Made by a program: the position numbers and the translations under genes. The notes under the pieces are model-generated. The model saw only the letters and a list, made by a program, of their open reading frames with translations. It ran no database searches and had not been told where the DNA came from. Positions 24,591 through 30,746 of a stretch of DNA of 64,000 bases are shown here, in pieces (positions within the stretch are counted from its first letter, which is position 1; each line of letters opens with the position of its first letter). The stretch is from a virus. The stretch lies in IMG/VR virus record IMGVR_UViG_3300046804_004738, positions 42,263-106,262 of that record. The stretch is one strand, 5' to 3'.

Positions 24591-25442
24591 TTATATCTGA
24601 ATACTTTTAAGACTTCTTTCAATTAGATGTTTTCGTTCCTGACTTGATCTTGCTCCTAATATAACTAAATTATATAGTTTATCTTGTTTACTTACAAGCA
24701 TAGTAATGCAAAATCCTGCTGCGTTTGTAAACCCGGTTTTTAGTGTTACTATACCCTCTTTACCAAAGAAATTAATAGTTGGTCTAGCAGTGATTGTAAA
24801 TGTTTTCTTACCTTTGGTTGCTTTAACTTTATAATCTTCACTTTGCGCAGCTTGCCTGACAATGCTAAATTGACTCACTGCATTTGTTAAAAAAATTATA
24901 TCTTTAGTAGAACTTACATTACCTGAATGTAATCCTGTTGGATCATAAAATACTGTACTTTCCATCAATAAATCTTTTGTATTTCTATTCATCTGTGCGA
25001 TAAACGCATCATATCCACCAACATAATTATCAGCCAATGTTTTTGCTGCTAAATTGTCGCTATGTATTAAAGAAAGCATAATTAAATCTTTTCTCGTTAA
25101 TTTCATACCTCTACTTAATCTTGTGTGATTAGATAAGGTACTAGTAACAGGAACAATTTCGTTAAGGTCTTGCTTAGCTGCCAAAACAGTATACACTGTC
25201 ATTAATTTGCTAATACTTGCAATGCTACCACGGTGTTCTGGCAACGTATTTTCTAAAATATTATTATCAGTGACATTAACCAACAATACATTAGGACTTG
25301 TTTGAATTATTGAACTTCTTTTTTTGTAATGTTTTGTGACCTGCTGTTTATTGTATCTTTTTGCTTTTTTAATTTTGTGTGGTTTAGCTTCCACACAAGT
25401 TGTTGCAAAAAATAATAGGGTCAATAATAGTAATTTCTTCAT
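24591..25442 (-). CDS. PBP-type serine peptidase (S11 D-Ala-D-Ala carboxypeptidase family)
   Basis: 283 residues from ATG 25442, which opens a signal peptide (MKKLLLLTLLFFATTCVEA). The three active-site motifs of the family are present: S-x-x-K in SIASISKLMTVY, S-x-N as HSDN, and K-T-G in TLKTGFTNAAG. It should be periplasmic and trim or cleave peptidoglycan peptides (low-molecular-weight PBP). In a phage this could weaken the wall, remodel it for adsorption exclusion, or help lysis. Shorter than bacterial DacA because the C-terminal domain and membrane anchor are missing. Confidence 0.88.
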   Translation of the reverse strand: MKKLLLLTLLFFATTCVEAKPHKIKKAKRYNKQQVTKHYKKRSSIIQTSPNVLLVNVTDNNILENTLPEHRGSIASISKLMTVYTVLAAKQDLNEIVPVTSTLSNHTRLSRGMKLTRKDLIMLSLIHSDNLAAKTLADNYVGGYDAFIAQMNRNTKDLLMESTVFYDPTGLHSGNVSSTKDIIFLTNAVSQFSIVRQAAQSEDYKVKATKGKKTFTITARPTINFFGKEGIVTLKTGFTNAAGFCITMLVSKQDKLYNLVILGARSSQERKHLIERSLKSIQI

Positions 25443-25517
25443 ATAGTATTTAACTCGTATGTTGCAGTGTACAATATACACAGTTAAAATACTAGTGATT
25501 AGGACTATAGAATATAG

Positions 25518-25547
25518 CCAAAAAAATAGACCCCTAAGGGTCTATTT
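25518..25547 (-). terminator. Rho-independent terminator after the phosphoesterase gene
   Basis: On the - strand AAATAGACCC, four-base loop, GGGTCTATTT followed by seven T. The TAA stop of the gene ending at 25546 is within the stem. Confidence 0.88.
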
Positions 25548-26118
25548 ACATAACAGGACCGTTTCCGTTCCTAAATCCTACAGTACCGCCTTCTTCTTTA
25601 ATACGTTTAATAACTTCTTCAAACAATATAGGACGGTAGTCTGTGTGTTCTACACATACACAATGATATCTTGGATCAATTTCGTACTCGCCAAAAATTT
25701 CTGCTTTTACCCTATTATAGTGTAAATGTCCATGAATATTAGTACCAAAACGTCCTAAACTTTCTGAATGAACTGGAATGTGGCTCAATATCATTCCATT
25801 CATTACATGATATCCACGTACATCACGAAAATATTTTGTATATTCTTCAAGTTTAAAAATATCATGATTGCCTTTAATGAGGACCTTGTCTCCATTAAGC
25901 CGTTCAAGAATTTTTAGTGCTTTACGGTTAATCACAACATCACCGAGATGATATACTTTATCATTTGGTCTTACTGTTTCGTTCCAACGACGAACCATTT
26001 CTTCATCCATTTCTTCTGGATCATCCCATGGTCTTAATTTAGTACCATCATCACGCAGGAATTTACATACACCAGCGTGACCAAAGTGTGTATCAGAAAC
26101 TAAAAAATTTGCTGGCAT
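25546..26118 (-). CDS. Calcineurin-like metallophosphoesterase
   Basis: 190 residues from ATG 26118 (AGAAAGG upstream). All metallophosphoesterase blocks are visible in order: FLVSDTHFGH, VYHLGDVV, LIKGNHD, LSHIPVH and NIHGHLH. It should hydrolyse a phosphodiester or monoester with two metal ions; the substrate is unknown, and T4-like phages often carry such enzymes. Lies directly after tRNA-Pro and ends in a terminator. Confidence 0.9.
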   Translation of the reverse strand: MPANFLVSDTHFGHAGVCKFLRDDGTKLRPWDDPEEMDEEMVRRWNETVRPNDKVYHLGDVVINRKALKILERLNGDKVLIKGNHDIFKLEEYTKYFRDVRGYHVMNGMILSHIPVHSESLGRFGTNIHGHLHYNRVKAEIFGEYEIDPRYHCVCVEHTDYRPILFEEVIKRIKEEGGTVGFRNGNGPVM

Positions 26119-26135
26119 ATTTACCTTTCTATAAA

Positions 26136-26212
26136 TGGTCGGAGTACAAGGATTCGAACCTTGGACCCCCTGCTCCCAAAGCAGGTGCACTACCGGGCTG
26201 TGCTATACTCCG
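26136..26212 (-). tRNA. tRNA-Pro(UGG)
   Basis: Acceptor CGGAGTA/TACTCCG, anticodon stem CCTGC/GCAGG with loop TTTGGGA, T-loop TTCGAAT, encoded 3' ACCA. Confidence 0.92.
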
Positions 26213-26216
26213 AAAT

Positions 26217-26290
26217 TGGTTGCGGGACCCGGAATCGAACCAGGAACTGGAGCTTATGAGACTCCCGAGATGCCGTTTCTCTATCCCGCG
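26217..26290 (-). tRNA. tRNA-Met(CAU), initiator-like
   Basis: 74 bases with encoded CCA. Anticodon loop CTCATAA. The acceptor pairs as CGCGGGA with TCCCGCA, leaving position 1 C opposite position 72 A: the unpaired 1-72 end that marks bacterial initiator tRNA for formylation. The D-stem has A11-T24, also an initiator trait. Against it, the anticodon stem (GGAGT/GCTCC) lacks the three consecutive G-C pairs of classic tRNA-fMet. Two other CAU tRNAs (27801, 33487) have fully paired acceptors, so this one is probably the initiator. Confidence 0.85.
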
Positions 26291-26296
26291 CTTGAA

Positions 26297-26569
26297 TTAA
26301 CCTGTTCTATGAATTATGTGATAACCAAAATTTGTTTGCACTGGCTCACTTAATTGCCCTATGTCTAATGCAAAAGCAGCCTCTTCAAATGGCTTTACCA
26401 TTTGCCCACGTGTAAAAGTGCCTAAGTCTCCGCCTTGTGATCCACTTGGACATGTTGAATTCGCTCTTGCAACATCTTCAAATTTTCTACCTGATATAAT
26501 ATCATTTCTTAAACCTGCAGCCCTTTCAAGGCTTTCTACTAAAATATGACTTGCACGTATAGTTTGCAT
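26297..26569 (-). CDS. Parvulin-type peptidyl-prolyl isomerase
   Basis: 90 residues, a single minimal rotamase domain (start 26569). ASHILVESLERAAGL, then ISGRKFEDVARANSTCPSG, GGDLGTFTRGQMVKPFEEAAF and FGYHIIHRTG are the parvulin (PpiC) blocks including the terminal HII. It catalyses cis/trans isomerisation of prolyl bonds, probably in the cytoplasm since no signal is present. With DnaK (30747) it adds to a phage folding set. Confidence 0.92.
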   Translation of the reverse strand: MQTIRASHILVESLERAAGLRNDIISGRKFEDVARANSTCPSGSQGGDLGTFTRGQMVKPFEEAAFALDIGQLSEPVQTNFGYHIIHRTG

Positions 26570-26806
26570 TTTATAATCCTTTAAAATTGTAAGGCTACTT
26601 ATTCCCATAAGCCCCTCACTGAGCGGTTACTCTGTCCACTACGTTTCTCTTATGGTAAGGTTGTAGTTCCGACCTACGATTTTTCTATCACCCATGTAAG
26701 CGGGCTTTGAGGCAGTTGATCGTAAGCGCCCTGACATTATGGTGAAGTCAATTACCCCCTTTAATAACGTAGCAGGGACTACGGGATACTTGTACTAAAT
26801 AACTAC
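26570..26806. other. Structured non-coding stretch in the tRNA region (element D)
   Basis: No convincing gene. CCATAAG (26605-26611) pairs with CTTATGG (26649-26655); inside, GAG-CGGTTA-CTC (26621-26632) forms a small hairpin whose hexaloop recurs at 37443-37448. Further self-complementary pieces include CGTAG/CTACG near 26768-26784. Neither a tmRNA nor RNase P signature is visible. It lies between the divergent parvulin and + strand 26807 genes and may serve as a leader for either. Confidence 0.35.
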
Positions 26807-27067
26807 ATGTTACAATACATTATAGCACTTACTGTTGCGCTTAATGCAAATGATTTGTCCATTCCAGAACTTGAAAAGTATTATTGGGATTGCGATACAC
26901 TATTTATGAAAAATGAAATGGGGCCTGATGTAATGAGTTGCCTCGCTATAACAGATGCATTCATCTTAAAAAAATTTAAAAACGACAATAAACAATTCAA
27001 AGAATATTGGAATAAAAATAAACACAAAGAATGGCAGAAACGCGGCTACATTCAAAAGACAACCTAA
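26807..27067 (+). CDS. Small secreted-type protein on the opposite strand to its surroundings
   Basis: 86 residues. Short hydrophobic start (MLQYIIALTVALNANDLSI), then ELEKYYWDCDTLFMKNEMG, DVMSCLAITDAFILKKF and EYWNKNKHKEWQKRGY. Two cysteines could form a disulfide in the periplasm. The only + strand gene between 16 and 41 kb. I recall similar small proteins in other myoviruses; function unknown. Confidence 0.65.
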   Translation: MLQYIIALTVALNANDLSIPELEKYYWDCDTLFMKNEMGPDVMSCLAITDAFILKKFKNDNKQFKEYWNKNKHKEWQKRGYIQKTT

Positions 27068-27068
27068 C

Positions 27069-27146
27069 TGGAGCAACGGGTCAGATTCGAACTGACGGTT
27101 TTAGGGTTTTGCAGACCCTTGCATTGGGCCTCTCTGCCACCGTTGC
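27069..27146 (-). tRNA. tRNA-Cys(GCA)
   Basis: Acceptor GCAACGG/CCGTTGC, anticodon stem AGGGT/ACCCT with loop CTGCAAA, T-loop TTCGAAT, encoded TCCA. Confidence 0.92.
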
Positions 27147-27152
27147 ATTGTT

Positions 27153-27226
27153 TGGCGTCCCGGCAGGGATTCGAACCCCGACCAACGGTTTTGGAGACCG
27201 GTATGCTGCCGTTACACTACCGAGAC
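27153..27226 (-). tRNA. tRNA-Trp(CCA)
   Basis: Acceptor GTCTCGG/CCGGGAC, loop CTCCAAA, T-loop TTCGAAT, encoded GCCA. Confidence 0.9.
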
Positions 27227-27235
27227 ATTTATACA

Positions 27236-27439
27236 TTATTTAAGCTTTTTTAGATACTCTTTTGGACTTAGTAGTCCTTTTTCAATTTCTTCTAATGCAG
27301 TCATTGTTGTACCATTTTTTGTTACAATTTTTGGTGCATGTTTATTCTTTAGTTCACGTACTCTAGCACTTGCTATTAGAACTAAATTATAAATTCCTCC
27401 TACATTTTTTGCTGCTTTCTCACTAGTTTTATCACTCAT
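27236..27439 (-). CDS. rpoZ: RNA polymerase omega-subunit-like protein
   Basis: 67 residues from ATG 27439 (AAAGGAAAT upstream). GGIYNLVLIASARVRELKNK aligns with the omega core N-R-F-x-L-V-x-x-A-x-x-R-A-R-x-L, followed by TTMTALEEIEKGLLSPKEYL, matching the omega A-L-x-E-I-x-x-G segment. Bacterial omega (91 residues in E. coli) clamps the beta-prime subunit and is the ppGpp-contact partner. A phage version could redirect or desensitise host polymerase. The length is short but keeps the conserved region. Confidence 0.85.
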   Translation of the reverse strand: MSDKTSEKAAKNVGGIYNLVLIASARVRELKNKHAPKIVTKNGTTMTALEEIEKGLLSPKEYLKKLK

Positions 27440-27453
27440 AACATTTCCTTTAT

Positions 27454-27528
27454 TGGTAGGAGATAACGGGGTCGAACCATTGACCTTCGCCTTGTAAGGG
27501 CGCTGCTCTACCACTGAGCTAATCTCCC
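27454..27528 (-). tRNA. tRNA-Val(UAC)
   Basis: Acceptor GGGAGAT/ATCTCCT (G-U first pair), loop CTTACAA, D-arm GCTCAGTGGTAGAGC, T-loop TTCGACC, encoded ACCA. Confidence 0.88.
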
Positions 27529-27537
27529 ACATACTTT

Positions 27538-27620
27538 TGGTGCGCATAGAGGGACTTGAACCCCCACCTCGTAAGACCAGAACCTAAATCTGGCGCGTCT
27601 GCCAATTTCGCCATATGCGC
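27538..27620 (-). tRNA. tRNA-Leu(UAG)
   Basis: Class II tRNA with a long variable arm; acceptor GCGCATA/TATGCGC, anticodon stem CCAGA/TCTGG with loop TTTAGGT, encoded ACCA. Confidence 0.92.
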
Positions 27621-27628
27621 ATTATACT

Positions 27629-27714
27629 TGGTACCCGGAGCCGGACTCGAACCGGCACGCCCTATCGAGCATTGGATTTTAAGTCCAAGGTGTCTACCAT
27701 TCCACCACCCGGGC
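27629..27714 (-). tRNA. tRNA-Leu(UAA)
   Basis: Class II; acceptor GCCCGGG/TCCGGGT, anticodon stem TTGGA/TCCAA with loop CTTAAAA, encoded ACCA. Confidence 0.92.
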
Positions 27715-27723
27715 ATTAAAACT

Positions 27724-27797
27724 TGGAGCGGGGTAAGAGAATCGAACTCTCAGCTTTAGCTTGGAAGGCTAAGGTATTGCCATTATACGAACCCCGC
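27724..27797 (-). tRNA. tRNA-Gly(UCC)
   Basis: Acceptor GCGGGGT/ACCCCGC, stem TTAGC/GCTAA with loop CTTCCAA, encoded TCCA. Confidence 0.92.
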
Positions 27798-27800
27798 ATT

Positions 27801-27877
27801 TGGTGCCTCCGACAGGACTCGAACCTGTAACCAACGGATTATGAGTCCGCTGCTCTGACCAATTGAGCTACAGAGGC
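27801..27877 (-). tRNA. tRNA with CAU anticodon, probably Ile2 (lysidine type)
   Basis: Acceptor GCCTCTG/CGGAGGC, stem GCGGA/TCCGT with loop CTCATAA, variable region TTGGT, encoded ACCA. The stem and TTGGT variable loop resemble tRNA-Ile(CAU), the TilS substrate, more than elongator Met; elongator Met is better matched by 33487-33561. Identity is inference. Confidence 0.8.
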
Positions 27878-27911
27878 AATTTAACTTTTTAAAGAACAAT
27901 TCAATCTTTGT

Positions 27912-27940
27912 ACTATACTGCCTAATGCTTTTACTGTCAA
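27912..27940 (-). promoter_or_regulatory. Early promoter for a tRNA block
   Basis: TTGACA (27935-27940), 17-base spacer, TATAGT (27912-27917). It should transcribe tRNA-Ile2 to tRNA-Pro. Located at the end of the 27944 gene. Confidence 0.8.
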
Positions 27941-27943
27941 CTG

Positions 27944-28168
27944 TTAAACAAAGTCATCTGACCCAAAATACTCTGTTACTTTTTGCCTTGCCTCTTTTCT
28001 ATTAAGTGCAGGAATCTTTACAGTAGCAATATTATTTTTTATTTTAATGTTAAAAGGCACTATGCCATTTGGCAACCAATTATCTTCAACACGAACCTTA
28101 ACAGTAAACTCCTTAAGGCGCATTAGTCTTTCAATTACTTGTTGCGTAAGATCGGATGGGTTTGACAT
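27944..28168 (-). CDS. Conserved small phage protein
   Basis: 74 residues from ATG 28168, the first start after tRNA-Thr. Helical start (DLTQQVIERLMRLKEFTVKV), then GIVPFNIKIKNNIATVKIPAL and EARQKVTEYFG. Mixed alpha/beta, not recognised. Confidence 0.65.
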   Translation of the reverse strand: MSNPSDLTQQVIERLMRLKEFTVKVRVEDNWLPNGIVPFNIKIKNNIATVKIPALNRKEARQKVTEYFGSDDFV

Positions 28169-28180
28169 AATTAAATTAAT

Positions 28181-28255
28181 TGGTGCTGGCAGTAGGAATC
28201 GAACCCACAACCTACGGATTACAAATCCGTTGCTCTACCGTTGAGCCATGCCAGC
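28181..28255 (-). tRNA. tRNA-Thr(UGU)
   Basis: Acceptor GCTGGCA/TGCCAGC, stem ACGGA/TCCGT with loop TTTGTAA, encoded ACCA. Confidence 0.92.
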
Positions 28256-28265
28256 GTATTCTGTA

Positions 28266-28427
28266 TTACTTATTCCTACTTGCTATTGCTCGTTCAATTT
28301 TACCTTTGTGCTTTGGTCTACAAGTTTCTAGCATTTTGGTAAGTTGTTCTACATTAAGAGGTCCTAATCTAATCTTACCTGTTTTTGTTTTCATTGGATC
28401 ACGTTTTGAATCTTTTTTTACACTCAT
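28266..28427 (-). CDS. Very small basic conserved phage protein
   Basis: 53 residues; KTKTGKIRLGPLNVEQLTKML then ETCRPKHKGKIERAI. GAGGAT lies upstream of the ATG. The pattern T-K-T-G-K-I-R-L-G-P-L is one I have seen in related phages; it is strongly basic, consistent with RNA or ribosome binding, which is only a guess. Confidence 0.65.
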   Translation of the reverse strand: MSVKKDSKRDPMKTKTGKIRLGPLNVEQLTKMLETCRPKHKGKIERAIASRNK

Positions 28428-28446
28428 ACAATCCTCATTATAAATT

Positions 28447-28522
28447 TGGCTGTCTAGGTAGGGATCGAACCTACGACAGGGTGATTAACAGTCACCTGCT
28501 CTACCGACTGAGCTACTAGACA
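28447..28522 (-). tRNA. tRNA-Asn(GUU)
   Basis: Acceptor TGTCTAG/CTAGACA, stem GGTGA/TCACC with loop CTGTTAA, T-loop TTCGATC, encoded GCCA. Confidence 0.92.
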
Positions 28523-28530
28523 ATAAAACT

Positions 28531-28622
28531 TGGCGGAGCGTATTAGATTCGAACTAATGGTACACATTTCTGTATACGACGGTTTAGCAAACCGCTGCCT
28601 TCGACCTCTCGGCCAACGCTCC
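28531..28622 (-). tRNA. tRNA-Ser(GCU)
   Basis: Class II, 92 bases; acceptor GGAGCGT/ACGCTCC, anticodon loop TTGCTAA, long variable arm, encoded GCCA. Confidence 0.92.
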
Positions 28623-28632
28623 TTATAAATAT

Positions 28633-28830
28633 TTACTTACTTACAATGTCCTCAACTTTTTTATCAAACTCTAACCGACTAAGCAATAGATTATATACTA
28701 AATAAAACATACCTGCAACTAACATTCCACCTAAAACATAAACTGGTAGCAAGTTGGCTAATGATGCAGATAGAATACACACAATAAAAAATCCAATTGT
28801 TTGTAACAATGCTTTTAATTTTATATTCAT
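28633..28830 (-). CDS. Small membrane protein
   Basis: 65 residues from ATG 28830. Two hydrophobic stretches (LLQTIGFFIVCILSASLANL, VYVLGGMLVAGMFYLVYNL) and a charged tail (EFDKKVEDIVSK). Has its own perfect promoter at 28853. Function unknown. Confidence 0.65.
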   Translation of the reverse strand: MNIKLKALLQTIGFFIVCILSASLANLLPVYVLGGMLVAGMFYLVYNLLLSRLEFDKKVEDIVSK

Positions 28831-28852
28831 GATATACCTTTCACAAAATATA

Positions 28853-28881
28853 ATTATACTACTAATAGGATTTATTGTCAA
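28853..28881 (-). promoter_or_regulatory. Perfect consensus sigma70 early promoter
   Basis: TTGACA (28876-28881), 17 bases starting ATAAATCCT, TATAAT (28853-28858). Drives the small membrane protein and probably the Ser/Asn tRNAs after it. Confidence 0.9.
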
Positions 28882-28896
28882 GTCTTAAAATGTTGT

Positions 28897-30042
28897 CTAA
28901 ATTTTAACTTTATCCAAAAATCCGTACATACTTTGTAATACGGTGTCCCAATCTCCTATTACTGGTTGACGAAATATTCTAGCACTATTATACCAAGGAT
29001 GCAAGCTAGTATCTAACAAATATCTCCAATCAACAGCAAAGTTATTCAGTGGAATCCATAATGGTTTTCCCATTGCACCTGCTAAATGTGCGATTGCAGT
29101 ATCTACACTTATTATTAAGTCTAAATGATACAGTAATCCTGCTGTATCTCCCCAATGTTTTATACTATTAGGAAACACTCGCAGGGGAGAATTAAGTATA
29201 TAAGGTGTTTCTTCTTCAGTTGCATCTGCTACTAAATTAATCCATTCAATATCAGGCCTAGCAAACACTAGAGATAGCATTTTAGATACATGCATTCCTT
29301 TGTGTTGATTAATCCAACTATCTTTTCTTCCACTCCAACATACACCAACACGCATTTTAGTTTTAGGACCTAATTTTTCACGCCACGGTTCAATATACTT
29401 TGGTATCGCTTCAATATATGGTCTGCTGTCTAAATTATCAAGTGTAATGTTTAATACCCTTGCGAGAGACATTGTAGTGATGTAATAATCAAAATCAGTT
29501 AAATCCTCACGATTGTGAGAGATTTGATATACATATGGATTGTTTTCAAACAGTTCAGGCATACCCATGTGTGTATGAAATAAAACTTTACCACCTAATT
29601 CATGTATGTTTTTAAAAAAACGAACAAATTGAATTGTATCCCCTAACCCTTGTTCCCATAGAACTAATAACTTTTTATTACGTAAGTCTTGTCCTTCCCA
29701 CATAGGTTTGCCTAACTGTGGCAGTGTGCCTGCAAGATGTTCGTATTGCCAACGCCATTCATATTGTTTGAAGCCTCTTTCAAAATCTCCAGCTAACAAA
29801 TATGCTACACTTAAATTAAATTGGGCGGTTACATAATTTTCATCTAATGCGACCGCGTGTTGTAAGAAAGGTATCGCACGTTTAGGTTCACCCATTTCAC
29901 GTAGTACGTTACCATAATTGTTCCATGCATGAATATTTGTTGGGTCTTTCGTAAAAGCCTGTGCATAACATTCTAAAGCCTTATCAGGCTCTGTGCTATT
30001 TCTGTAGTTGTTTCCTATATGTACTAATTCGTCTGATGTCAT
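28897..30042 (-). CDS. TPR-containing GT9-type glycosyltransferase-like protein
   Basis: 381 residues. Residues 1-95 carry tetratricopeptide repeats (DKALECYAQAFTKDP, NIHAWNNYGNVLREMGEPKRA, YVTAQFNLSVAYLLAGDFE). The rest looks like a glycosyltransferase family 9/OGT-like B domain: LLVLWEQGLGDTIQFVRF, VGVCWSGRKDSW, and DLIISVDTAIAHLAGAMGKP, the nucleotide-sugar-binding C-terminal block. Acceptor unknown: virion protein, DNA base or envelope glycan. Lies between two tRNA genes. Confidence 0.85.
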   Translation of the reverse strand: MTSDELVHIGNNYRNSTEPDKALECYAQAFTKDPTNIHAWNNYGNVLREMGEPKRAIPFLQHAVALDENYVTAQFNLSVAYLLAGDFERGFKQYEWRWQYEHLAGTLPQLGKPMWEGQDLRNKKLLVLWEQGLGDTIQFVRFFKNIHELGGKVLFHTHMGMPELFENNPYVYQISHNREDLTDFDYYITTMSLARVLNITLDNLDSRPYIEAIPKYIEPWREKLGPKTKMRVGVCWSGRKDSWINQHKGMHVSKMLSLVFARPDIEWINLVADATEEETPYILNSPLRVFPNSIKHWGDTAGLLYHLDLIISVDTAIAHLAGAMGKPLWIPLNNFAVDWRYLLDTSLHPWYNSARIFRQPVIGDWDTVLQSMYGFLDKVKI

Positions 30043-30051
30043 ATTTAATTT

Positions 30052-30141
30052 GGCGGAAGCGGACGGAGTCGAACCCTCAAGGCGCTATTAACGCTCAACT
30101 GTTTTCAAGACAGGTACCATCGCCATTTGGTTTGCGCTTCC
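30052..30141 (-). tRNA. tRNA-Ser(UGA)
   Basis: Class II, 90 bases; acceptor GGAAGCG/CGCTTCC, anticodon loop CTTGAAA, long variable arm, encoded GCCA. Its 5' half overlaps the coding end of the 30095-30367 gene by 47 bases. Confidence 0.9.
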
Positions 30142-30367
30142 TTTTTATAATCATTGCTACATAAGTACCTGCAAATGCACCAAGCAATGCAGGAATTAAA
30201 AGGTATAAATCTTTTACAAAACTAACTAAAGCAAAACTATAAATTAACATTACAATCGCTGCAAGTGTACTGGCAATTAAAGGTTTATCTTCAGCAATAG
30301 CTTTGATATAATAGGTATTTACTATGTCAGTAAAGAACACCGCAAAAAATGTTAGTATATAGTTCAT
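30095..30367 (-). CDS. Three-span membrane protein whose end lies inside a tRNA gene
   Basis: 90 residues. Three hydrophobic segments: YILTFFAVFFTDIVNTYYI, LIASTLAAIVMLIYSFALV and LYLLIPALLGAFAGTYVAMI. Similar small proteins are common in phages. The last 15 residues (RKPNGDGTCLENS) are encoded by the 5' half of tRNA-Ser(UGA), so processing of that tRNA would destroy the mRNA 3' end. The ATG lies one base after the CCA of tRNA-Arg(CCG). Confidence 0.65.
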   Translation of the reverse strand: MNYILTFFAVFFTDIVNTYYIKAIAEDKPLIASTLAAIVMLIYSFALVSFVKDLYLLIPALLGAFAGTYVAMIIKRKRKPNGDGTCLENS

Positions 30368-30368
30368 A

Positions 30369-30443
30369 TGGTTAGTCCTGCAGGAATCGAACCTGCATCA
30401 TTGCAATCGGAATGCAGTATCTTATCCATTAGACGAAGGACTA
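30369..30443 (-). tRNA. tRNA-Arg(CCG)
   Basis: Acceptor TAGTCCT/AGGACTA, anticodon loop TTCCGAT, T-loop TTCGATT, encoded ACCA. Overlaps the 3' end of the 30422 gene by 22 bases. Confidence 0.88.
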
Positions 30444-30658
30444 ATTTCTACTCTTTGTTGGTAGTATGGGTATGCTAGCACAAAATAGACATAATCTTTT
30501 TCGTCGTGAAAAAGTATATATCTTGAATTTTCGGACGTTTCAAATTTACAGTTAGGATGTTGTTCATGCCATTCAAATAATCTTTTTCTATGAAAGCGAA
30601 CTTTGGCTGTCATAGCAAAATACGGATATGATGTTTCACAAATTTCAACTGTAATCAT
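30422..30658 (-). CDS. Small protein of unknown function ending inside a tRNA gene
   Basis: 78 residues: ETSYPYFAMTAKVRFHRKRLF then SENSRYILFHDEKDYVYFVL. An alpha/beta basic protein. The last codons (SPSSNG, stop) are the first 22 bases of tRNA-Arg(CCG). Not recognised. Confidence 0.6.
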   Translation of the reverse strand: MITVEICETSYPYFAMTAKVRFHRKRLFEWHEQHPNCKFETSENSRYILFHDEKDYVYFVLAYPYYQQRVEISPSSNG

Positions 30659-30662
30659 AAAT

Positions 30663-30738
30663 TGGAGCGGGTGATCAGGTTCGAACTGACGACATTTACC
30701 TTGGCAAGGTAACGCTCTACCAACTGAGCTACACCCGC
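30663..30738 (-). tRNA. tRNA-Gly(GCC)
   Basis: Acceptor GCGGGTG/CACCCGC, stem TTACC/GGTAA with loop TTGCCAA, encoded TCCA. Confidence 0.92.
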
Positions 30739-30746
30739 TTGAAACC

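Noticed and set aside
26697-26740. Short - strand frame with KPAYMGDRKIVGRN in element D
   Set aside because: About 32 codons, no ribosome site and stopped early; could be a relic but cannot be supported.
26580-26800. tmRNA or RNase P RNA in element D
   Set aside because: No tRNA-like ends with T-loop and CCA, and no RNase P core motifs.
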